From positions 1 to 10,384 of the forward strand of contig JBLHKE010000232.1 in NCBI GenBank assembly GCA_047619485.1: a stretch of DNA of 10,384 nt, read 5' to 3'. The translations under genes were made by a program, and so were the position numbers. Of the stretch, positions 5,046 to 10,384 are shown in pieces. The stretch is from JBLHKE01 sp047619485 (lineage in GTDB: Bacteria > Verrucomicrobiota > Verrucomicrobiia > Verrucomicrobiales > DEV007). The number at the start of each line of letters is the position of its first letter. Positions within the stretch are counted from its first letter, which is position 1. The notes below the pieces were generated by a model. The model saw only the letters and a program-made list of their open reading frames with translations. It was not told the origin of the DNA and made no database searches.

Positions 5046-6434
5046 TCACAACGCTAGGCGCTGCTCGGGCTCCGGGATTGTGACGTCCATCTCGGGGAAA
5101 TTCTCGTGGATTTTCGCCTCCATCCAAGCCATCGCATCTTCATCACCGTGCACTAGTAACACGCGCTTCGGCCGCAGGTCGCCGACGTATTTCAGCAGGT
5201 CTTCGCGGGTCGAGTGGCCGCTGAAATCGAACTTCGCCACGTCGCAGTTGAGCTCGATGTGGCTGGTCTCCTCATCGAGCGCGACCAGGTCGCCAGTAGC
5301 TGCTTCGAGGATGCGCCGCGCCGGGGTGTCTTCGGCAGCGTAGCCGACGAACAGAAGTGCGTTCTTCGGGTTGTGGATGAAACCTCGGGCGAAGATGTTG
5401 GAGACAGTCTTCTCGGTCATCATACCGCTCGAGAGAGCGTAGATGCAGCCTGGCTTGTAGCGGATGTCCCCACTGCCTGTGGCCTTGCGCCCTCGGCGGC
5501 GTCCGCCGTTGTCCTCGAGGCCCATATCGCGGATGATCTTGAAGTCTGGGAAGTGCCGCCGCGTCGTAGAAGCGAATTTGTCGATCAGCTTGGTCATTTT
5601 GGTGCTCAGCCCGCCGATGCGGATTGGGCACTCCGGGATGATCCCCTCCTGGAGCAGCGTCTCTAACATGAGTAGAACCTCCTGCGTCTTGCCCAGCGCG
5701 AACACCGGGATCAAGACCGAGCCGCCGCGCTCGAGGGCCTCATTGATGTGCTCCGCCATCCGCAGCATTTCGCCGCGGCGGGTGAAATCCTTCGGGCGCT
5801 CGTAGGCGCCGCGGGTCGACTCGATGATCAGCGTATCGACCTGCTCGTCGACCGGGAAGTCGGCGGCCTTCGATAGTGTTTGATCCTCGAAGTTGACGTC
5901 GCCGGTATAGAAAACTGACTCGTCGCCGTGGCGGAACAGCGCCCCGACCGAACCCGGGATGTGCCCCGCGTCGAAGAACTCGCAGGTGACGTCGCCAGTA
6001 CCGATCGGGAACGGCTTGCGCAGGTTGCGGTACTCCCAGTCCGGCGCGATCCGGTCGACCTCGCGGTGGGTGAACAGCGGGTAGTTCTCCAGCTCGAGCT
6101 CGTCGCGCTTGTAGCCCATCACGTTGACCGAGTTGTGCAACATCGCCCGCACCAGTGCGCCGGTGGTCTCGGTCATGTAGACTGGAGCGTCTCGGAAGCG
6201 CCGCGTCAGTAGCGGTAGCATGCCAGCGTGGTCGAGGTGGGTGTGGGTTAGGATCGCGGCATCAATCCCTTCGGGCTCGAGCGTCTCGAAACGCGGGATC
6301 GACTCGTCGCCCTCCTCGCGCGGGTGTGAGCCGGCGTCGAGCACGATGCGCGTCCCGCCGATCCCGAGGAGGTAGGAGTTGGCACCGATTTCCGCGCGGC
6401 GGGTCAGGCTTTGAAAATAGACATCGTTCATCAT
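5046..6434 (-). CDS. Metallo-beta-lactamase/beta-CASP ribonuclease-like protein
   Basis: A 462-residue member of the CPSF73/RNase J-like beta-CASP group, expected to be a cytoplasmic Zn-dependent RNase. Numbering from the ATG at 6434: motif 2 ILTHTHLDHAG (H64, H66, D68, H69), motif 3 His in DAGHIPGS (H158), and motif 4 Asp in YTGDVN (D179). The beta-CASP cap follows, with motif A IIESTRG (E205), motif B in DFSGHST (H407) and motif C in LLVHGDED (H429), all present, so it should be active. A basic insert, GGRRRGRKATGSG (about 310-322), lies in the cap and may contact RNA. Residues upstream of this ATG do not resemble the family and were excluded. A second ATG three bases on (6431) fits the Shine-Dalgarno equally well. 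The gene is divergent from the CC..C protein and convergent with the bactofilin. The RNA target is unknown; some relatives degrade or process mRNA. Confidence 0.9.
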   Translation of the reverse strand: MMNDVYFQSLTRRAEIGANSYLLGIGGTRIVLDAGSHPREEGDESIPRFETLEPEGIDAAILTHTHLDHAGMLPLLTRRFRDAPVYMTETTGALVRAMLHNSVNVMGYKRDELELENYPLFTHREVDRIAPDWEYRNLRKPFPIGTGDVTCEFFDAGHIPGSVGALFRHGDESVFYTGDVNFEDQTLSKAADFPVDEQVDTLIIESTRGAYERPKDFTRRGEMLRMAEHINEALERGGSVLIPVFALGKTQEVLLMLETLLQEGIIPECPIRIGGLSTKMTKLIDKFASTTRRHFPDFKIIRDMGLEDNGGRRRGRKATGSGDIRYKPGCIYALSSGMMTEKTVSNIFARGFIHNPKNALLFVGYAAEDTPARRILEAATGDLVALDEETSHIELNCDVAKFDFSGHSTREDLLKYVGDLRPKRVLLVHGDEDAMAWMEAKIHENFPEMDVTIPEPEQRLAL

Positions 6435-6438
6435 GCGA

Positions 6439-6444
6439 CACCTC
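6439..6444 (-). promoter_or_regulatory. Ribosome binding site of the beta-CASP gene
   Basis: Read on the minus strand this is GAGGTG, 4 bases before ATG 6434 and 7 before ATG 6431. It fixes the start within these two codons and argues against any start further upstream. Confidence 0.5.
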
Positions 6445-6628
6445 AGCGGCTGGGCGAGGGGAGGGCTTCTTCTAGCGATTTCGAAGGCTACACGCAACAG
6501 GATTGCGAAGTTTCTTCAATCCGAGGTCGACGCCCCAACGTGTATCTTGCTTGACAATCTCATCTCGATTAACGAGCTTCCATAAGTCGCAATTCCTGTG
6601 GCACCGAACAACGAACCAATAAAAGCAC

Positions 6629-6988
6629 ATGAAAATGATGAAATTTTTAACTCTGATCGCCTGCGGTCTGATGCTCAGCCTCTCACAAGGTCTCGCCAAA
6701 GATCCGGTCAACACCGAGTGCCCAATCAAGGGCAAGGCGGTCGACAGTAAGAGCAAGAGCGCTGATGTGGAGGTGGCTTTCTGCTGCGATAAGTGCAAGG
6801 CCAAATTCGACGCCGACGTGCTCGCTGGCCTGCAGAAATACGCGGGAGCTGCCGATGGCAAGTGCCCGATCAGCGGCAAGGACGTCGACAAGAAGGTCAC
6901 CTCGACTGCGACGGTCGGTGTCTGCTGTGGCGGCTGCAAGAAGAAGGTCGACGCCGATGCGAAGAAGCACCTCACGAAGGTGAAGTAA
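6629..6988 (+). CDS. Small secreted protein with two CPIxGK...CCxxC repeats (YHS/TRASH-like)
   Basis: A 119-residue protein with a signal peptide (KFLTLIACGLMLSLSQGLA, likely cut near residue 23), so periplasmic or exported. The mature part is two copies of one Cys unit: ECPIKGKAVD (C31) with FCCDKCKAKFD (C52, C53, C56), and KCPISGKDVD (C79) with VCCGGCKKKVD (C99, C100, C103). Eight Cys in a 4+4 arrangement suggest two metal sites. The pattern resembles YHS/TRASH-type heavy-metal-binding domains seen singly in many planctomycete and verrucomicrobial proteins. Copper or zinc handling is a guess. Three ATGs (6629, 6635, 6638) crowd the start; the first is given. The gene is a single-gene unit closed by a strong terminator. 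Confidence 0.75.
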   Translation: MKMMKFLTLIACGLMLSLSQGLAKDPVNTECPIKGKAVDSKSKSADVEVAFCCDKCKAKFDADVLAGLQKYAGAADGKCPISGKDVDKKVTSTATVGVCCGGCKKKVDADAKKHLTKVK

Positions 6989-7020
6989 TTCGCAATCGCT
7001 GCTCTACCAGACGATTCAAC

Positions 7021-7058
7021 AAGGCCACGCCCGCACCAGGGCGTGGCCTTTCTGTTTT
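7021..7058 (+). terminator. Intrinsic terminator after the CC..C protein
   Basis: A perfect 12-bp stem (AAGGCCACGCCC at 7021-7032, GGGCGTGGCCTT at 7039-7050) encloses a 6-nt loop and is followed by TCTGTTTT. It begins 32 bases after the stop codon. This is the clearest terminator in the window. Confidence 0.9.
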
Positions 7059-7252
7059 CTGATCTTGCGCTAGGCCACCACCCAGATCTTCTTCGCAGAG
7101 CCGGGCTGGAAGCTCTGTGGACTGCGTTTGTGGCCAATCTCCCCGTCTCCAGCGTCACGGCCACTCGCTACCTGGATGAACTGTGCGCTAGCGAATTCCT
7201 CAAAGAGTTGGGCCTGCCGCTGTTCCCTGGCGAGGCCACGGAACATGAGTGA
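7043..7252 (+). pseudogene. Unrecognised protein-like frame, possibly a gene remnant
   Basis: This frame is open from within the terminator to TGA at 7250-7252 and its second half looks protein-like: RAGLEALWTAFVANLP, then ATRYLDELCASEFLKELG, ending in an acidic tail. Its apparent GTG start lies inside the terminator stem and no Shine-Dalgarno is seen, so a free-standing gene is unlikely unless it starts at GTG 7130. It could be the 3' remnant of a gene cut by rearrangement, or chance. I do not recognise a family. Confidence 0.25.
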
Positions 7253-7301
7253 TTCCGCTACAAATGGGACGGGAGAGCGTCTCGGGCGTGGAGCGGCATC
7301 C

Positions 7302-7320
7302 CACGGAGTGCAATTCCGTG
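7302..7320 (-). terminator. Hairpin directly after the phosphatase/nuclease stop
   Basis: 7302-7307 (CACGGA) pairs with 7315-7320 (TCCGTG) over a 7-nt loop, immediately downstream of the TAA of the minus-strand gene. It could end or stabilise that transcript. It has no U-tract, so an intrinsic terminator is only a possibility. Confidence 0.35.
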
Positions 7321-8100
7321 TTACTTATCCTCGGCTTCGCCGGCCAACTCTAACACTGTCACCACCGGGCGGTGGTCGGAGGCGATTTTTTCTTCGATGA
7401 CTTCGGACTTCACGAATTTGAAGCGCTTGGCGGGGGAGAAGAGGATGTGGTCGATTTCTACTTTTGGCTCGCCGCTGGGCCAGGTTGGGATGTTTTTTTC
7501 GGCGGTCGGGTCGGGCCAGTGCTTGGCTAGGATCCCCATTGGCTTGGAGCCTGGTTCGCTGTTGAAATCGCCGGCGAGGATGATGTGGGTGTTCGTCTCT
7601 AACTCTGGTTGCAGGTGCTCGATGAGTTTTTCTGCCTGGGCGCTGCGCTGGGCCTCGGTGGCGTAGAAATGGTTGCCGACGAAGACTAGTTTTTCTCCAG
7701 CGATTTCGATTTCGATGGCGATTGATGCGCGCGGTTCGGCGCCTGCAGGGAGCTTGAAATTGCGCGATCGTTTGATCGGATACTTCGAGAGTACCATCTG
7801 TCCATACTCGCCGCCGCTATAGTCCATGAATTTGCCGAAGGCGTGGTGCATGCCGGTGAGCTTGGCGAGTTCCGCCGCCTGGTCGACTCCGCTGGCGCGT
7901 GTTGTTTTCACATCGACCTCCTGGATGGCGACCAGGTCTGGCTTTTGCGCGAGGATCAGTTTCGCGATGCGCCCGAGGTCGAATTTCTGATCGGTCCCCT
8001 CGCCGTGGTGGATGTTGTAGGTCATCACCCGCAGCGGCTCGCCAGCCTGCGCGATGGCATTCAAGGTGAAGAGGAACAGGGCTGCCAGTAGGCGTATCAC
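7321..8100 (-). CDS. Secreted endonuclease/exonuclease/phosphatase-family hydrolase
   Basis: A 259-residue protein of the EEP superfamily (PF03372), which cleaves phosphodiester or phosphomonoester bonds in nucleic acids, lipids or inositol phosphates using Mg2+. Residues 1-19 are a signal peptide (RLLAALFLFTLNAIAQA), so it acts outside the cytoplasm. Core motifs are in order: VMTYNIHHG (N29), AIQEVD (E61, metal), GNHFYAT (H144), LAGDFNSEP (D178, N180), EIDHIL (D217, H218), ASDHRPV (D242, H243). All catalytic positions are filled and the length is normal. The start is GTG; it shares the bases GTGA with the antiporter stop, so translation is probably coupled. The substrate is not determined by sequence. 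Sphingomyelinase-like and deadenylase-like relatives carry the same motifs. Confidence 0.85.
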   Translation of the reverse strand: MIRLLAALFLFTLNAIAQAGEPLRVMTYNIHHGEGTDQKFDLGRIAKLILAQKPDLVAIQEVDVKTTRASGVDQAAELAKLTGMHHAFGKFMDYSGGEYGQMVLSKYPIKRSRNFKLPAGAEPRASIAIEIEIAGEKLVFVGNHFYATEAQRSAQAEKLIEHLQPELETNTHIILAGDFNSEPGSKPMGILAKHWPDPTAEKNIPTWPSGEPKVEIDHILFSPAKRFKFVKSEVIEEKIASDHRPVVTVLELAGEAEDK

Positions 8101-9353
8101 GATTTTTCTGTGGTGGCGGTTTCACCCGCAGGTTTGATGAGGTGTTTGAGAGTCAGCCCCTGAACGGCGATGCTGAAGATCACCACCATGTAGGTCATTG
8201 TCAGGAAGACGTCGCGTTGGATGCTCGGGTCGAGCGACAGTACCAGCGCCACCGAGATGCCGCCACGCAGGCCGCCCCAGGTGAGGATGCGGATCACGCG
8301 TGGTGAGAACTCGCGCTTGCGGCGCAGGATAATTACCGGGATCGAGGCCGAGATCATGCGCATCAGCAGCACCATTGGGATGGCCAGCAGGCCGAGCAGC
8401 AGGTAGCTCGTCCTGAAGTCGAGCGCCAGTAGCTCGAGGCCGATGAGCAGGAATAGCAGCGCGTTGAGGATCTCGTCGATGAGTTCCCAGAAAGTATCTA
8501 GGTGTTCCTCGGTCTCCTTCGACATGGCGAGGGTGCGGCCGTGGTTACCGATCATCAGACCCGCGACGACCATCGCCAGTGGACCCGAGGTGTGCAGGTG
8601 CATGGCGAGCGAGTAGCCGCCGGTGACCATCGCCAGGGTGATTAGAATCTCGACCGGGTAGCAGTTGACCCTTTTCAGCAGGTAGAACCCAATCGCGCCG
8701 AGCCCGAGCCCGAACACGACGCCGCCGACCGCTTCTTTGAGGAACAGTTTGGCGATCGGCGCGAAGGTCGGTTCGATGTCGCCCTTGGCGATGCCGAGGA
8801 TGGCGATGAAGATGACCACCCCGACGCCGTCATTGAACAGTGACTCGCCGCAGATCTTGGTCTCGAGGGATTTCGGGGCACCGATTTTCTTCAGAATTCC
8901 TAGCACTGCGACAGGGTCAGTTGGCGAGATCAGTGCGCCGAACAGGAGGCAGTAGATGTAGCTGATCCCAGTGATGCCGAACATGGGGAGCAGGTAGTAG
9001 GTGGCGGTGCCGACCAGGAAGGTCGAGACGCAGACGCCCACGGTGGCGAGGATGGCGATCACCTTGCGCTGCGATACCAGGTCGCCGAGGTTGACGTGCA
9101 GGGCTCCGGCGAACAGCAGGTAGCTGAGCATGATGTTGAGGACGGTGTCGTCGAACTCGACTTGCTCGACGAATTTTTTCGCCCACTCGACGGTGCTGGG
9201 GCTGAATTGCCCGTAGATGATCATCGCCAGCGACGTCAGCAGGCTGAGCAGCATGATGCCGATCGCCGTCGGCAACTTGATGTATCGGTAGTTCAGGTAG
9301 CCGAAGGCGGCGGCTAGCGTGAGGAGGATGGCGGCGGTGTCGAAAGGGTTCAT
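8097..9353 (-). CDS. CPA1-family Na+/H+ antiporter (NhaP-like)
   Basis: A 418-residue inner-membrane cation:proton antiporter (PF00999), exporting Na+ or K+ in exchange for protons for pH and salt balance. It has about 12 hydrophobic segments. Numbered from ATG 9353: the acidic transport motif SPTDPVAV (143-150, D146), GESLFNDGVGVV (E170, N174, D175; the N-D pair marks electroneutral CPA1 types), a conserved acidic helix FWELIDEILNALLFLLIG, and TWGGLRGGISVAL (R363). The C-terminus is short, without the large cytoplasmic regulatory tail of some relatives. An ATG at 9413 would add 20 residues ending in FSFP that do not look like the family; neither start has a Shine-Dalgarno. The 3' end overlaps the phosphatase/nuclease gene. 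It is divergent from the kinase gene, 114 bases between starts. Confidence 0.9.
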   Translation of the reverse strand: MNPFDTAAILLTLAAAFGYLNYRYIKLPTAIGIMLLSLLTSLAMIIYGQFSPSTVEWAKKFVEQVEFDDTVLNIMLSYLLFAGALHVNLGDLVSQRKVIAILATVGVCVSTFLVGTATYYLLPMFGITGISYIYCLLFGALISPTDPVAVLGILKKIGAPKSLETKICGESLFNDGVGVVIFIAILGIAKGDIEPTFAPIAKLFLKEAVGGVVFGLGLGAIGFYLLKRVNCYPVEILITLAMVTGGYSLAMHLHTSGPLAMVVAGLMIGNHGRTLAMSKETEEHLDTFWELIDEILNALLFLLIGLELLALDFRTSYLLLGLLAIPMVLLMRMISASIPVIILRRKREFSPRVIRILTWGGLRGGISVALVLSLDPSIQRDVFLTMTYMVVIFSIAVQGLTLKHLIKPAGETATTEKS

Positions 9354-9467
9354 CGGGAATGAGAAATTGCGGGTAGCCAACGCTGGGTAGCGCGTGCTAG
9401 TTTCCCGCCTCATGGGCGGACAAAGCTAGCGCTCTATATAAACTCAACGACACCTAGAGCAAAGCAA

Positions 9468-10384
9468 ATGAGCCAGCGTTACGAACTTAAAGGCAAGATT
9501 GGTGAGGGCGGCATCGGAACCGTCCACAAGGCCTTCGACACGCAGCTAAAGCGCGATGTGGCAATCAAGCGGCTCATCCCGGTCGAGGGCGGTAATTCGG
9601 CAGAGGCGGCCGAGAATCTCCTGAAGGAGGCGACCACCCTGTCCGCGCTGCAGCACCCGAACATCGTCACGGTCTACGATGTCGGAACCGACGAGCAGGG
9701 GGGCTTCGTCGTGATGGAGCTGCTCAAGGGCGAGACCTTCGACGAGACGATCAACCGCGGCGCGCTGACTGAGGGGGATTTTTGCAACGTCGTCACGCAG
9801 ACGCTGGAGGCACTCATCGCCGCGCACCACACCGGCCTGATCCACCGCGACCTGAAACCGTCGAACCTGATGGTCAACTGGATGCCGAGCGGGAAATTCC
9901 AGATCAAGATCCTCGACTTCGGCCTGGCGAAATTTTCTAAACAGCCCAGCGTGCAGACGATCGACCAGGGCGATGCGATCCTCGGGTCGATCTACTTCAT
10001 GGCGCCCGAGCAGTTCGAGCGGATCGCGCTCGACGCGCGCACCGACCTCTACTCGATGGGGTGCATGTACTACCAGTGCCTCACCGGGAACTATCCTTTC
10101 GACGGCGAGACCGCGCCGACGGTGATGGCTTCACACCTGCAGAGCCGCGTCATGCCGCTGGCGCAACTTCGACCGGATCTTCCGGAGTGGATGTGCAACT
10201 GGGTGATGTGGTTGATCAGCCGCAAGATGGAAGACCGCCCGGAGAACGCGAAGCTCGCCTACGAGCAATTCAATGTCGAGAAGAGCAGTCCAGCTCAGGA
10301 GGCCGCTGCCGCAGCGGTTGCTGCCGCCGCCGCTGTGACCGTGCAGCAGCAGGCCGCTCCGGCCTTCGTAGCGCCGACGCCGGC
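9468..10384 (+). CDS. Ser/Thr protein kinase, 3' end beyond the window (partial)
   Basis: 305 complete codons are present. The catalytic domain (about 5-268) has all landmarks: glycine loop GKIGEGGIGTV, VAIKRL (K34), KEATTL (E54), LQHPNIVTVYDVG, the catalytic loop HRDLKPSN (D128, K130, N133), DFGLA (D150), and FMAPEQF after an activation loop with Ser/Thr sites. It should be active and phosphorylate Ser/Thr. After the domain an Ala/Gln/Pro-rich linker (about 275-305) leads towards whatever C-terminal domain lies outside; many such kinases go on to a transmembrane helix and sensor, but this is not seen. The start is the ATG that directly precedes the glycine loop; no Shine-Dalgarno is visible, though TATAAA occurs at 9437-9442 without a good -35. 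The target is unknown. Confidence 0.92.
   Translation, partial: MSQRYELKGKIGEGGIGTVHKAFDTQLKRDVAIKRLIPVEGGNSAEAAENLLKEATTLSALQHPNIVTVYDVGTDEQGGFVVMELLKGETFDETINRGALTEGDFCNVVTQTLEALIAAHHTGLIHRDLKPSNLMVNWMPSGKFQIKILDFGLAKFSKQPSVQTIDQGDAILGSIYFMAPEQFERIALDARTDLYSMGCMYYQCLTGNYPFDGETAPTVMASHLQSRVMPLAQLRPDLPEWMCNWVMWLISRKMEDRPENAKLAYEQFNVEKSSPAQEAAAAAVAAAAAVTVQQQAAPAFVAPTP

Noticed and set aside
6551..6586. TTGACA upstream of the CC..C gene as a promoter
   Set aside because: The hexamer is perfect, but the nearest -10-like sequence (CATAAG at 6581) is 24 bases away, too far for a normal promoter.
6472..7164. Long minus-strand frame of 230 residues
   Set aside because: It lies opposite the CC..C protein gene and its terminator and overlaps the beta-CASP 5' region; it shows no domain and is a shadow.

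Overview
The window looks like chromosomal DNA from a GC-rich, Gram-negative bacterium, most probably of the Verrucomicrobiota or a related PVC lineage. This is an inference from gene content: a bactofilin, a small secreted CC..C metal-site protein, a prokaryotic Ser/Thr kinase with an Ala/Pro/Gln-rich tail, and a NaChBac-type channel. Few genes have a Shine-Dalgarno sequence, which also fits. No rRNA, tRNA, CRISPR array, prophage or intact insertion sequence was seen.

Layout. (1) 1-75 may be the tail of an upstream gene. (2) 135-557 encodes a membrane-tethered thioredoxin whose active-site motif reads W-[UGA]-G-S-C. The frame continues intact through the UGA to the cis-proline and a normal C-terminus. 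A two-tier stem-loop of the bacterial SECIS type begins three bases after the UGA. This is the most notable feature of the window: a probable selenocysteine thioredoxin that a standard gene caller would split into two fragments. (3) 558-1375 has no confident gene. It holds several perfect or near-perfect inverted repeats, a possible two-helix membrane miniprotein interrupted by an in-frame TAG, and a short ORF with a signal-like N-terminus. (4) 1376-2266 (minus) is a voltage-gated cation channel with the acidic filter TLEDWTD, which suggests Ca2+ permeation. (5) Divergent from it, 2365-3294 is a TauD/TfdA-like Fe(II)/2-oxoglutarate oxygenase, followed by a secreted esterase (3351-4271) and a bactofilin (4378-4866). 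(6) 5046-6434 (minus) is a metallo-beta-lactamase/beta-CASP RNase-like protein, convergent with the bactofilin across a palindromic gap. (7) 6629-6988 is a small secreted protein with two CC..C repeats, closed by a textbook intrinsic terminator. (8) 7321-9353 (minus) is a two-gene unit: a CPA1 Na+/H+ antiporter overlapping by 4 bp a secreted endonuclease/exonuclease/phosphatase-family protein. (9) From 9468 a Ser/Thr protein kinase runs off the right edge.

Most neighbours are not obviously one pathway. The clear local units are the oxygenase-esterase pair, the antiporter-phosphatase/nuclease pair with overlapping start and stop, and the three divergent starts (channel/oxygenase, beta-CASP/CC..C protein, antiporter/kinase). 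No Sec machinery gene (selA, selB, selC, selD) lies in the window, so the selenoprotein call depends on the rest of the genome.
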